This document shows positions 11,251-20,463 of a stretch of 64,000 bases of DNA, piece after piece; the stretch's first letter is position 1; each line of letters begins with the position of its first letter. The stretch is from contig PBMY01000014.1 in NCBI GenBank assembly GCA_002722795.1, positions 182,228 to 246,227 on the forward strand. Direction: 5' to 3'. The notes under the pieces are model-generated. The model saw only the letters and a list, made by a program, of their open reading frames with translations. It had not been told where the DNA came from and searched no databases. Source of the DNA: Crocinitomicaceae bacterium (GTDB lineage Bacteria; Bacteroidota; Bacteroidia; Flavobacteriales_D; Sanyastnellaceae). Made by a program: the position numbers and the translations under genes.

Positions 11251-12279
11251 TTACTCGCTCATTAAGAACGGGAACCTGTCAATGTTTTTCAGAGCAATAG
11301 CCGTCCCCTTCGCTACTGCGTGAAGTGGGTCTTCTGCGATGTGTACTGGAAGCTTAGTTCTAGCAGAAATTCTTTTATCTAGTCCCCTTAAAAGTGCTCC
11401 ACCACCAGCAAGATAAATTCCAGTTCGGAAAATGTCAGCACTTAATTCAGGTGGAGTTTGGTTCAGAGCAGTGTGAATTGAGTCCTCAATTTTGCTAATA
11501 CTCTTATCTAAAGCTTGAGCTATTTCAGAATAGCTTACAATAATTTCTTTAGGATGGCCAGTGAGTAAGTCTCTTCCTAGCACTGAATAATTTTCCGGAG
11601 GGTTGTCTAGTTTAGTCATAGCTGAACCAACATTGATTTTTACGTTTTCAGCAGTACGCTCACCAATAAGCATGTTGTGCTGACGACGCATGTAATCGAT
11701 TATATCTCTAGTAAACTCGTCACCAGCAATTCTAATATTAGTGTCAGTTACGATTCCGCCAAGAGCAATTACAGCAATCTCAGAAGTGCCTCCGCCGATG
11801 TCTACAATCATGTTTCCCATAGGCTCTTCTACATCGATACCAATACCAATTGCCGCAGCCATTGGCTCGTGAATGAGGTACACCTCTTTTCCTCCAGCGT
11901 GCTCAGCGCTATCCTTAACAGCTCTTTTCTCTACGTCAGTTATTCCTGATGGGATACAAATCACCATTCTATGAGACGGTGTAAACCAAGCCTTTTTATT
12001 TTCATTAATCATGGCAATCATACCCTTGATCATTTGCTCAGCTGATTCAAAATCTGCAATCACTCCGTCACGAAGAGGCCTTATGGTTTCGATGTTTTTA
12101 TGAGTCTTTCCCTGCATCTGTTGTGCAAGTCTGCCGATGGCAACAGCCTTACCAGTTTTAATATCCTTTGCTACAATTGATGGTTGGTCAACAACGACCT
12201 TATCCTGGTAGTAGATGATAGTATTTGCCGTTCCCAAATCGATGGCAATGTCCTGTACGAAAAAATTAAAAAGCCCCAT
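11251..12279 (-). CDS. mreB: actin-like cell-shape protein MreB
   Basis: Bacterial actin homologue that forms membrane-associated filaments guiding wall synthesis. ATPase-fold landmarks are present: phosphate-1 IDLGTANT near the start, phosphate-2 IVDIGGGTSE, and the adenosine-motif region LAGGGALLRG. The ATG at 12279 gives 342 residues and the canonical beginning MGLFNFF. A TTG two codons upstream overlaps the -7 promoter box at 12283-12290 and is rejected. First gene of the mreBCD-mrdA-rodA run; purH lies upstream on the same strand with a 125-bp gap holding a promoter. Confidence 0.96.
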   Translation of the reverse strand: MGLFNFFVQDIAIDLGTANTIIYYQDKVVVDQPSIVAKDIKTGKAVAIGRLAQQMQGKTHKNIETIRPLRDGVIADFESAEQMIKGMIAMINENKKAWFTPSHRMVICIPSGITDVEKRAVKDSAEHAGGKEVYLIHEPMAAAIGIGIDVEEPMGNMIVDIGGGTSEIAVIALGGIVTDTNIRIAGDEFTRDIIDYMRRQHNMLIGERTAENVKINVGSAMTKLDNPPENYSVLGRDLLTGHPKEIIVSYSEIAQALDKSISKIEDSIHTALNQTPPELSADIFRTGIYLAGGGALLRGLDKRISARTKLPVHIAEDPLHAVAKGTAIALKNIDRFPFLMSE

Positions 12280-12282
12280 ACT

Positions 12283-12290
12283 CAAATGTA
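12283..12290 (-). promoter_or_regulatory. mreB -7 promoter box, leaderless type
   Basis: An exact Bacteroidota -7 box TACATTTG reads on the minus strand and ends 3 nt before the mreB ATG. No clear TTTG -33 element is seen. The spacing predicts a transcript with little or no 5' untranslated region. Confidence 0.5.
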
Positions 12291-12297
12291 CATTTTA

Positions 12298-12317
12298 TGC
12301 TACGCAATCGCATAGCA
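12298..12317. repeat. inverted repeat upstream of the mreB -7 box
   Basis: TGCTACGC (12298-12305) and GCATAGCA (12310-12317) form an 8-bp dyad with one wobble around the loop AATC. It sits where the -33 region of the mreB promoter would be. It could be an operator, or a weak terminator for purH, although no T-tract follows directly. Confidence 0.4.
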
Positions 12318-12404
12318 GACTAGGTCAATTTGCACAGAAGTTGATAAGTTGTACGAATAGTTGAAAACGCACCGCAAAGATGTCAGCACGTTGTTAATTA
12401 TTCA

Positions 12405-13949
12405 TCAATGACGGAAGTGTCTTACTCCTGTCGTGTACATAGCTAATCCAAGCTTGTTACAAGCATCAATACTCTTGCTGTCATTTATAGAACCGCCTGG
12501 TTGAATTACATGTTTTATTCCAGCTTTAGATGCTAGAGTTACGCAATCTGGGAAAGGGAAGAATGCGTCAGATGCCATAACGGCACCCTCTAGACTTAAT
12601 CCCAAATTGTTTGCTTTTTCGACAGCTTGCATAAGAGCATCGACTCTAGAAGTTTGGCCTGTCCCTGAAGCTAACAATTGATTATTCTTAGCGAATACAA
12701 TTGTGTTTGACTTAGTGTGTTTTGCAATCTTCATTGCGAATAACAAATCAGAAATCGCTTTGTCGTCAGATGTGTTTTTTGTCACACAAGTTAAATCTTC
12801 TGAAGATTCCACAGCCCCATCCTTGTCCTGAACTAAGAAGCCATTTAGGGCAGTTCTAACAGTAGAACTAGGCAATGAAATTTCTTGAAGTTCTAATAGA
12901 ATGCGATTCTTTTTACTCTTTAGAAGCTCTAATGCATCATTGCTAAAAGAAGGTGCAATTAATACTTCACAAAATAAAGTGTTAATCAATTCAGCTGTAG
13001 ACAGGTCTATCGCTCTGTTAGAAATAAGTACTCCTCCAAATGCACTGACTGGATCTCCTTCTAAAGCAGCAGCATATGCATCAGCTAGATTGTCGCGTGT
13101 AGAGAGTCCACAAGCATTGTTGTGTTTCAGTATTGCAAAAGTTGGATCGCAATCTATAAACTCTTCCATAAGGTTTACCGCTGCGTCTATATCAAGAAGA
13201 TTGTTGTAAGACAATTCTTTACCGTGAAGTTTTTTGAGGATATTATCAAGGTTGCCAAAAAACCTTCCTTCTTGATGTGGATTTTCTCCATAACGAAGAG
13301 ACTTCTTAGTTGTAACACTTAGATTTAAACTGTCAAGAGAGTTCACATTTTCAAGTTTGCCTTCTAGATACTTGTTGATCATTGTGTCGTAATGAGAACT
13401 AGTTCTGAAAGCTCTAATTGCAAGTTGCGTTCTGTCTGCAAGAGATGTCTCTCCATCATTGTTTTTAAGTATATCTAACAATGTAGAATAGTCATCCATT
13501 GATGGTACAATTACAACATCCTTGTGGTTTTTTGCTGCACCTCTAATTAATGCTATTCCACCGATGTCAATCTTTTCAATTATTTTCTCTTCACTAGCTC
13601 CGCTCGCGACTGTTTCCTCAAATGGGTATAGGTCAACTACAACTAAATCAATGTTTGGAATAGCGTACTGAGCCATCTGCTCTATATCACCTTCGTGACC
13701 TCTTCTGCTAAGAATTCCTCCAAACACTTTAGGATGTAAGGTTTTTACTCTACCACCTAAAATTGACGGGTAGTCTGTCAGAGTTTCAACTGGAACAACT
13801 ATTCCACCAAGATCTTCAATAGTCTTTTGAGTACCACCAGTTGAGTAGATAGTTACACCAAGACGTTTAAGCTCTTCAACTATGGGCGCAAGTCCGTCTT
13901 TATTGAAAACTGAAATAAGTGCTGAGTTAATTTTACGTTGCTCTGACAT
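12405..13949 (-). CDS. purH: bifunctional AICAR transformylase / IMP cyclohydrolase
   Basis: Carries out the last two steps of IMP synthesis. The N-terminal IMP cyclohydrolase domain (about residues 1-150) is followed by the AICAR transformylase domain with the folate-site motif KHNNACG. The best start is ATG at 13949 (MSEQRKINSALISVFNKDGL), giving 514 residues; an upstream TTG at 13967 lacks support. A -7 box (TAACTTTG) lies at 13980-13987 on the minus strand, leaving a leader of about 25-30 nt. Placement upstream of mreB is typical of Flavobacteriia. Confidence 0.96.
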   Translation of the reverse strand: MSEQRKINSALISVFNKDGLAPIVEELKRLGVTIYSTGGTQKTIEDLGGIVVPVETLTDYPSILGGRVKTLHPKVFGGILSRRGHEGDIEQMAQYAIPNIDLVVVDLYPFEETVASGASEEKIIEKIDIGGIALIRGAAKNHKDVVIVPSMDDYSTLLDILKNNDGETSLADRTQLAIRAFRTSSHYDTMINKYLEGKLENVNSLDSLNLSVTTKKSLRYGENPHQEGRFFGNLDNILKKLHGKELSYNNLLDIDAAVNLMEEFIDCDPTFAILKHNNACGLSTRDNLADAYAAALEGDPVSAFGGVLISNRAIDLSTAELINTLFCEVLIAPSFSNDALELLKSKKNRILLELQEISLPSSTVRTALNGFLVQDKDGAVESSEDLTCVTKNTSDDKAISDLLFAMKIAKHTKSNTIVFAKNNQLLASGTGQTSRVDALMQAVEKANNLGLSLEGAVMASDAFFPFPDCVTLASKAGIKHVIQPGGSINDSKSIDACNKLGLAMYTTGVRHFRH

Positions 13950-13979
13950 GCTCGAAAAAATAGACAATTAGTGAGGGCG

Positions 13980-14005
13980 CAAAGTTAGCTAAAGCTGTAG
14001 CTTTG
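13980..14005. promoter_or_regulatory. back-to-back promoter boxes between purH and ABC permease
   Basis: On the minus strand TAACTTTG (13987-13980) faces purH; on the plus strand TAGCTTTG (13998-14005) faces the permease gene and ends 5 nt before its ATG. Both match TAnnTTTG exactly. Only 10 bp separate the two boxes. Confidence 0.6.
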
Positions 14006-14010
14006 ATACT

Positions 14011-15255
14011 ATGATGTGGCTGCGTTTATTCAAAGAAAGTTTGGCTTTCGCTTGGAGCGCTATTGTAGTGAATAAACTCAGAACTTTTCTGTCTCTTTTA
14101 GGCGTGATGGTGGGGATTTTTGTCATCAGTGCAGTTTTCGCTGTAGTCGACTCCATGGAGGATAATTTGATGGATTCATTTGAGATGTTAGATGACGACG
14201 TTTTCTTTATCCAAAAATGGCCTTGGACGTTTGGCGAAGATTATCCATGGTGGAAATACCTTCAGCGACGCGAACCTTCAATTAAGGATTGTAAGGATTT
14301 AGCCTCACGATTGACTTTGGCTGATGCAGTTAGTTTCCAAATGAAGGGGATGTATGAATTAAGTGCAGGTGACAACATGATGCCCAACGTTCCACTTGCA
14401 GCAGTTTCTCATAATTATTACGAAGTCATTAATCTCAACCTTCGAATTGGTAGGTTATTTAATGAGTCAGAAAGTGCGTCAGGTGCTCGTGTTGCTGTAA
14501 TAGGAAATGAGGTTGCACTTAGGTTATTTGGCACGGAATCGGCATTGGGAAAAAGATTTAAGGTCAAGGGTATACGGATAGAAGTTATTGGTATTTTAGA
14601 AAAGGAAGGAGCTTCAATAGTTTCAGCTGGGATGGATGAGTTTGTGATGGTACCAGCCCTACTAGGCCCTAGATTCTTTGACGTTCACAATTCTGAAGGG
14701 AACACTATTTTAGTTAAATGCAAAAAGGGTGAAGAAATGACTGCATTGGAGGATGAAATTGTCCAGCAGTTTAGAAGTGTAAGGAGGGTTAGACCAAGAG
14801 ATTTAGACGATTTTTCTGTAAACAAAATCGATATGGTTACTAGTATGATCAACTCAATTTTTACTCAAGTAGAAGTGGGAGGATGGTTCATTGCAATCTT
14901 TGCAATTCTAGTTGGGTGTTTCAGTATCACCAACATAATGTTCGTCTCAGTTAGAGAAAGAACGAGAATAATTGGAATACAAAAAGCGCTTGGTGCAAAA
15001 TCATCATTTATATTGATTCAGTTTCTTTTTGAATCAATAGCACTATGTGTATTTGGTGCAATTTTAGCCCTCTTAGCTATTGAATTTTTAATATTAATAA
15101 TTAATTCAATAGACCTAGGAATAGAATTAAGCGTAAGCCCTTATAGAGTATCAATTGCGATTAGTATTGCTATTATTTCCGGTCTTGTAGCAGGAATAGC
15201 TCCTGCACTATCAGCTGCAAAAATGCCACCGGTTGATGCAATGCGGATGAACTAA
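14011..15255 (+). CDS. MacB-like ABC transporter permease
   Basis: A 414-residue FtsX/MacB-type permease: one N-terminal membrane helix preceded by the usual amphipathic start, a long periplasmic MacB_PCD domain (about 40-270), then three C-terminal helices with the conserved VRERTRIIGIQKALGA cytoplasmic loop and a terminal ...SAAKMPPVDAMR motif. Such proteins work by mechanotransmission with a cytoplasmic ATPase and export peptides, lipids or drugs; no ATPase gene lies next to it here. A promoter box ends 5 nt before the ATG. The tail overlaps the convergent gene by 4 bp. Confidence 0.9.
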   Translation: MMWLRLFKESLAFAWSAIVVNKLRTFLSLLGVMVGIFVISAVFAVVDSMEDNLMDSFEMLDDDVFFIQKWPWTFGEDYPWWKYLQRREPSIKDCKDLASRLTLADAVSFQMKGMYELSAGDNMMPNVPLAAVSHNYYEVINLNLRIGRLFNESESASGARVAVIGNEVALRLFGTESALGKRFKVKGIRIEVIGILEKEGASIVSAGMDEFVMVPALLGPRFFDVHNSEGNTILVKCKKGEEMTALEDEIVQQFRSVRRVRPRDLDDFSVNKIDMVTSMINSIFTQVEVGGWFIAIFAILVGCFSITNIMFVSVRERTRIIGIQKALGAKSSFILIQFLFESIALCVFGAILALLAIEFLILIINSIDLGIELSVSPYRVSIAISIAIISGLVAGIAPALSAAKMPPVDAMRMN

Positions 15256-16001
15256 TAAACATAGTTTAACCCAATTCTGAAATAGCCCACAGGCGCATCC
15301 CAGTTAGAAGTATAAACTATATTGTCTTCTATTGAATAGTGATCAATTTTGTTTAATGCACCTGAATAAACTCGAGCATATCTAAGATCAAGAGCGAATT
15401 TTTCATTGATGTCCACCCTAGTTCCAATTGCAAGCCCAGCGTTCCAAGTCATTTTAAGTTCTAGAACATCTTTTTCTACTAATTCACCATTATCGCCTGC
15501 ATCACCATCAAATAATCTGTATGTGAGAGCATTTCCTTTCATTCCTACAATGCCTTCAACATAAAGTTTCATAGATTTTTGCTTAAATAGTGTAACCCTT
15601 GGAGTGTAATAAGCGTGAATCATTTGATTAGAAGCTCTTAAGTATCCAGATAGAGTGTCTGTAGTTCCAGCTATTGTATCTGTAGTTACAAATGAATGTT
15701 CTGCACTTGTCGTTCCAATTGGCTGCCAGCCAAGACTAAATCCTCTTTCTATAACTCTTCCTGGTCTTTTACGGCTGAAGTACAAGTCAATACCGTATTC
15801 GGGATATTCTAAAATACCTTCAACAGTTTCATAATCCACTTCGGATAGAGAGCCGACTCCAACGATGAGCCAATAATTTTTGTTATCAAGATTGTTTTTG
15901 GATGATAAATCGCTACCTGAATTTTTATCAGAATCAGTTTGAGCAAAAGCAGTTATACCAAAAAAATACAAGACTAGAAGTATAATTGAATTCTTAAACA
16001 T
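15252..16001 (-). CDS. small outer-membrane beta-barrel-like protein
   Basis: A 249-residue exported protein. A hydrophobic signal peptide ends near ITAFAQ (residue 21), then comes an Asn/Asp/Ser-rich linker and alternating hydrophobic strands with aromatic girdles, ending YFRIGLNYVY; a terminal aromatic residue is typical of outer-membrane barrels. The length suits an eight- or ten-strand OmpA/OmpX-like barrel. I recognise no specific family and assign no function. A near-match -7 box (AAAATTTA on the plus strand, 16008-16015) ends 6 nt before the start. Confidence 0.65.
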   Translation of the reverse strand: MFKNSIILLVLYFFGITAFAQTDSDKNSGSDLSSKNNLDNKNYWLIVGVGSLSEVDYETVEGILEYPEYGIDLYFSRKRPGRVIERGFSLGWQPIGTTSAEHSFVTTDTIAGTTDTLSGYLRASNQMIHAYYTPRVTLFKQKSMKLYVEGIVGMKGNALTYRLFDGDAGDNGELVEKDVLELKMTWNAGLAIGTRVDINEKFALDLRYARVYSGALNKIDHYSIEDNIVYTSNWDAPVGYFRIGLNYVY

Positions 16002-16058
16002 CGTTATAAAATTTAGAAGTACTGAGGCAAGTTACGTGCCAAACAGTAATTTCGTTCT

Positions 16059-18623
16059 GTGTTAAAAGTAATAATTACCGGAGCTACTGGGCAGTTAGGC
16101 AGTTGCATTTTAAGAAAGTATGCGACTGATGAAGAGGTAAAATGGGTTGGATTTAGTAGAGAGGAGTTCGATATTAACGATACTTTTTTGGTTAGGGAAA
16201 TACTTGATAAAGAAAAGCCATATGCAGTTGTTAATGCAGCTGCTTACACTGCAGTGGACAGGGCTGAAAAGGATGAAAGTTGGGCTAAAACTACAAATTA
16301 TTATGGAGCACGAAATTTAGCTGAAGCATGTGAATCTAAAGGAGTTAAGCTAATTCACATTAGTACAGATTATGTTTTTTCAGGTGAAGATGGGGGAACG
16401 TTAGAAAATCCATATAAGCCTTCCGATTTGGTTAATCCAATGACAGTTTATGGCCGAACAAAGTATCAAGGTGAGCGAGCTGTGTTAGACTGCATGAGTA
16501 GGACAACACATTACATCGTGAGGACTGGGTGGATTTACGATTATGAGGGGAGAAATTTCTTTAATACGATGAGGGGTTTGGTATCTAGGAATGATGGAGA
16601 AATTAAAATTGTTGACAATCAAAATGGGACTCCTACTTGGGCTGGGTCTCTAGCCGAGGCGTTGAGGGATTTGGTGTTAAGTGATTTAGAATCGGGGATT
16701 TATCACTACAGCGATAAGGGTGTGGTGAGTTGGTTTGGTTTTGCCTCAGAAATATTTTTTCAATTAGGTCTAAGCCCAAACCTTACCCCCATCAGCTCAG
16801 ATGAATATCCTACGGAAGCTAAACGCCCAGCTAATTCACATTTGGGTGGAGAAGATTTTGCTCAAGCATTAGGAATAGCTCAAAAGCATTGGAAAGAAAG
16901 TCTTGAACAATGTATTTCAGAGATGAAATTATGGGAAGAAGTGCTAGCTAAGGCTGCAGTTTGGACCAATGAGCCCTTTGACTCTAAGACAAGAGCCCAA
17001 GTCCAAAAGTGGATAGATTCGGGAGATAGGATCAACTTGATAGAATCATTCCACAAGGACATGGAGTTCGGGACAGGCGGAATGCGCGGTAAATTCGGCC
17101 CCGGCACAAACCGCATCAACAGAGCAACAATTGCTCAAGCAACACAAGGTCTATGTAACTACTTAAAAGCTATTATGGAAGAACTTCCCTCGCCTTTAAA
17201 AGTTGTCATTGCATACGATTCGAGACTGCAGAGCCAAGATCTTGCGAGAGTAACAGCAGAAGTTCTCGCAGGAAACTCAATTGAGGCACTCATCTATCCA
17301 AAACTTCGTCCCACACCCCAACTGTCCTTCACAGTACCGCACCTAGACTGCGCAGCTGGGGTTGTGATAACAGCGAGCCATAATCCTCCCGAATACAACG
17401 GCTACAAAGTTTATTTCAAGGACGGAGCCCAAATTACAGCTCCACACGATGCGGCGATTATTTCGGAAGTAAGGAAGGTGAAGTCGTTAAATGAGGTTTT
17501 ATTTGATGGTGATATGATAACTGAACTTGGGCCGGAGCTCGACAGTGCATACAGGGAGAAAGTGAAGGGGCTCAGGAGGTCGAGGAGTCTTGCTGAAGAG
17601 GGGTCTGACGTAAAACTTGTTTATACCGGACTACACGGGACAGGTGCAGTTAGCGTGCCGGCTTTACTAAAGGAGTTTGGGTTTAAACATATTTACGAGG
17701 TTGAATCTCAGGCCGTACCTGATGGGAATTTCCCAACGGTGAAGATCCCCAATCCTGAAGAGCCCGAAGCGCTTGGAATGGCTATTAGTCTTGCTGAAGA
17801 AGTGGGGGCAGATTTAGTCATGGGAACCGATCCAGATGCTGATAGGGTAGGGCTTGCTGTACCGGGGAGGGATGGTAATATGGTTCTTTTAAATGGTAAT
17901 GAAACTGGAGTGTTATTGTGCGATTATGTGCTTAGGAATGGACGGGTGGATGGGAGTCAATATGATTCTACAGACTTTATAGCATCGACCATTGTTACGA
18001 CACCGCTTTTGATTGATTTGGCCATTGCTTATGGTGTTGGACATAGGGAGACGTTAACTGGGTTTAAGTATATTGGAGCTGCCATTTCTGAGGAGGAAAG
18101 GAATTATGTGGTTGGGGGTGAGGAGAGCTACGGATATTTGATTGGTGATACCGCTCGAGATAAGGATGGGGTTGCTGCTTGTTGTGTTTTATCTGAGTTA
18201 GCTCACGAGCTGAAGCAGAAGGGGGAGACCATGTTGGGAAGATTGGAAGAAATTCATAAAAAGTTTGGCGTGTATGAGGAAGGGCTAGTTTCTGTTTTTA
18301 AGGAAGGGAGGGATGGTGAAGCCCAAATACAAACAATGATGGCTAACTACCGCAGCAACGCGCCAAGAGAAATTTTAGGTGAAGAAGTGATCAAGGTTAG
18401 AGATTTTAGCGATGGGTCCCAAACGAATTTCCCTAAATCAAATGTTTTGCAGTTCATAACTGAAAAAGGTTCTAGAATTACAGTTAGACCTTCAGGGACT
18501 GAGCCCAAAATAAAATTCTACGTTAGTGTAGTTCACCAACTTCGTAGCGATGAAGATTACATTAAGGTTAGGTCAGAGCTCAAGAAAAAAGTGGCTGATT
18601 TATTTGCCGAGTTTGGTGCCTAA
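16059..18623 (+). CDS. rfbD: fusion: dTDP-4-dehydrorhamnose reductase (RmlD) + phosphohexomutase
   Basis: One 854-residue frame with two complete enzymes. Residues 1-288 are RmlD: Rossmann loop GATGQLG (8-14), STDYVFSG (102-109) and catalytic Y131/K135 in YGRTK. Residues about 289-854 are a phosphoglucomutase/phosphomannomutase: phosphoserine loop TASHNP (S440), metal loop DPDADR (591-596), sugar loop GGEESYG (686-692) and phosphate loop RPSGTEP (810-816). The join is tight: the usual RmlD end runs into M289, itself a plausible start of the mutase. The start codon is GTG, 4 nt after a TAATTTCG box. The mutase could turn Glc-6-P into the Glc-1-P used by RmlA. A lost stop codon by sequencing error cannot be excluded. 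Confidence 0.88.
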   Translation: MLKVIITGATGQLGSCILRKYATDEEVKWVGFSREEFDINDTFLVREILDKEKPYAVVNAAAYTAVDRAEKDESWAKTTNYYGARNLAEACESKGVKLIHISTDYVFSGEDGGTLENPYKPSDLVNPMTVYGRTKYQGERAVLDCMSRTTHYIVRTGWIYDYEGRNFFNTMRGLVSRNDGEIKIVDNQNGTPTWAGSLAEALRDLVLSDLESGIYHYSDKGVVSWFGFASEIFFQLGLSPNLTPISSDEYPTEAKRPANSHLGGEDFAQALGIAQKHWKESLEQCISEMKLWEEVLAKAAVWTNEPFDSKTRAQVQKWIDSGDRINLIESFHKDMEFGTGGMRGKFGPGTNRINRATIAQATQGLCNYLKAIMEELPSPLKVVIAYDSRLQSQDLARVTAEVLAGNSIEALIYPKLRPTPQLSFTVPHLDCAAGVVITASHNPPEYNGYKVYFKDGAQITAPHDAAIISEVRKVKSLNEVLFDGDMITELGPELDSAYREKVKGLRRSRSLAEEGSDVKLVYTGLHGTGAVSVPALLKEFGFKHIYEVESQAVPDGNFPTVKIPNPEEPEALGMAISLAEEVGADLVMGTDPDADRVGLAVPGRDGNMVLLNGNETGVLLCDYVLRNGRVDGSQYDSTDFIASTIVTTPLLIDLAIAYGVGHRETLTGFKYIGAAISEEERNYVVGGEESYGYLIGDTARDKDGVAACCVLSELAHELKQKGETMLGRLEEIHKKFGVYEEGLVSVFKEGRDGEAQIQTMMANYRSNAPREILGEEVIKVRDFSDGSQTNFPKSNVLQFITEKGSRITVRPSGTEPKIKFYVSVVHQLRSDEDYIKVRSELKKKVADLFAEFGA

Positions 18624-18633
18624 ATTTTCAATC

Positions 18634-19173
18634 TCATCTATCGTTGATGTATTTCCAAATTTTTTCTTCTTCTGTCAGTTTAGATTTATTCTTATCCCAA
18701 ATTTCAAAAACTTCTGAAGCAAGTGATTCTACATGAGGATAAACAATACATCCCTCCCCAAAATCTTTGGGTAATACTCCATGAAATCCTGAAAGGCCGT
18801 AGATGATAAAAGAAATTATCAGAGAATTTTTCAGAATACCTAGAACAGACCCAGCTATTTTATTTATAAAACCCAATGCTGCAAGTTTTAGGAATTTCTC
18901 AAGAGCCTTAGCCAATAAATGAACTCCTATAACGACTAAAATAAATGTGAGCGCAAATGATGCTACTACTATTTGGCTTGAAGTCCAATCCAAAAAAGAA
19001 TTCAACCAACCACCAACAAAAGTAGATAAGAAAAATGCAGCTAATCCACCAGCAATAATTGCTATTAATGAAGCGATAGATACTACAAAGCCTTTTCGAT
19101 AACCATTAAAAGCTCCAATTATCAAAATGATAACTACGATTATGTCTGTAATTGGTAGTGGTAGAGATTCCAT
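18634..19173 (-). CDS. CvpA family membrane protein
   Basis: A 179-residue protein with four predicted membrane helices in the first 120 residues and the family's beginning (ITDIIVVIILIIGAFNGYRKGF). The C-terminal tail is soluble and charged. CvpA proteins are linked to colicin V production and, in other bacteria, to envelope homeostasis; the molecular role is unclear. It converges with the RmlD-mutase gene (10-bp gap) and is divergent from aspartokinase (27-bp gap). Confidence 0.85.
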   Translation of the reverse strand: MESLPLPITDIIVVIILIIGAFNGYRKGFVVSIASLIAIIAGGLAAFFLSTFVGGWLNSFLDWTSSQIVVASFALTFILVVIGVHLLAKALEKFLKLAALGFINKIAGSVLGILKNSLIISFIIYGLSGFHGVLPKDFGEGCIVYPHVESLASEVFEIWDKNKSKLTEEEKIWKYINDR

Positions 19174-19200
19174 AGGGCAAAGTACGTTTAACTTAGCAGA

Positions 19201-20457
19201 GTGGAAAATAAAATGAAGATTTCAGTTCACAAGTTTGGTGGGGCTTCTGTAAAGAATGCTGAGGCTGTTAGGAATATTGCGAATATTCTTCAAACCCAAA
19301 CAGCCGGTAACCCATGCATCATTGTAACTAGCGCAATGGGTAAAAGCACAAACAAGCTAGAAAAGGTAGTTTCCGAGGAAAACGAAGATAAGGCTAGGTT
19401 AGAGTTGGAAAAAATTGCTGCTTCACATATTTCGGTTGCTAATTCTCTTGAACTCGGTCCAGAATTCACCGATGAGATGTGGGCTTTATTCACTCTGCAA
19501 AATCATATCTCAGATCTAGATGCTAGATATGACGCTACAGTTGCTATTGGTGAGTTGGCAAGCACTAGAATTCTCGCAGAATTCTTAAAACTCAAAGGTT
19601 ACGATACTTGTTGGTGGGACGTACGCCAAACTATTAAAACAGACTCACGTCATCGTTTTGCAAGAGTAGATGAAGAGAGTATGAAAGAATTAGGTGAGGG
19701 GATGATGTCGCTATTGAACTCTCATAAAGTATTAGTTACGCAAGGTTTTATTGGAGAAGCGCCCGATGGCTCTACAACGACTCTAGGGCGTGAGGGATCT
19801 GACTACAGTGCGGCTCTTTTGGCATGTGCTTCAGGTGCAACAGAAGTAAATATTTGGAAGGACGTTCAAGGGATGCACAATGCAGATCCTAGAATTTTCA
19901 GTGACACGGTTACAATCGAAAAGCTTGATTACTCAGAGGCACTTGAACTCAGCTATTATGGAGCAAGTGTAATTCACCCTAGGACAGTTAAGCCTTTGCA
20001 GAATAGAAATGTTCCACTATTTGTGAAGAGCTTCATTAATCCACAAGGCCCTTGCACTTGTATTGGTGATTTTCCTGATTTGAAGATTGAAACCCCCATG
20101 TATATTAGTAGTACTAACATCACATTAATATCACTTGGCCCTGCTGATCACAGCTTCGTTGGTGAGGATCATTTGGAAACAGTTTTTGGTGCACTTACTA
20201 AGGCTTGCATACATGTTAGAATGATGCAAAATTCTGCTGTCAAATTTTCATTAGTGTTTGACTCAGACGAGAAAAAACAGGCAAGATTCCTTAATTTATT
20301 AGGTGAAAGGTTTTTGACAACATCAAAGGATGGTCTAGAACTATTAATTGTTAGACATGGGACATCGGGCCTAATTAATGGGCTGACAGCAGGAAGGGAA
20401 GTAATTATGGAGCAGACGAATTCATATACAGTAAGAAGGCTGCTAAGCGGTTCTTAG
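19201..20457 (+). CDS. lysC: aspartate kinase
   Basis: Phosphorylates L-aspartate, the entry to lysine, threonine, methionine and diaminopimelate synthesis. The N-terminal kinase domain has KFGGASV and the downstream TTLGREGSDYSAALLA motif; the C-terminal third holds degenerate ACT domains that probably sense end products. It is monofunctional, without homoserine dehydrogenase. Two starts are possible: GTG at 19201 (418 residues), 4 nt after a TAACTTAG box, or ATG at 19213 (414 residues), which begins directly at the conserved MKISVHKFGG. The sequence does not decide between them. Confidence 0.94.
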   Translation: MENKMKISVHKFGGASVKNAEAVRNIANILQTQTAGNPCIIVTSAMGKSTNKLEKVVSEENEDKARLELEKIAASHISVANSLELGPEFTDEMWALFTLQNHISDLDARYDATVAIGELASTRILAEFLKLKGYDTCWWDVRQTIKTDSRHRFARVDEESMKELGEGMMSLLNSHKVLVTQGFIGEAPDGSTTTLGREGSDYSAALLACASGATEVNIWKDVQGMHNADPRIFSDTVTIEKLDYSEALELSYYGASVIHPRTVKPLQNRNVPLFVKSFINPQGPCTCIGDFPDLKIETPMYISSTNITLISLGPADHSFVGEDHLETVFGALTKACIHVRMMQNSAVKFSLVFDSDEKKQARFLNLLGERFLTTSKDGLELLIVRHGTSGLINGLTAGREVIMEQTNSYTVRRLLSGS

Positions 20458-20463
20458 AAGAGG

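Noticed and set aside
16900..16945. Separate rfbD and mutase genes with a frameshift between them
   Set aside because: The two halves are in the same frame with no stop, and the junction reads naturally; kept as a fusion with the sequencing-error caveat stated.
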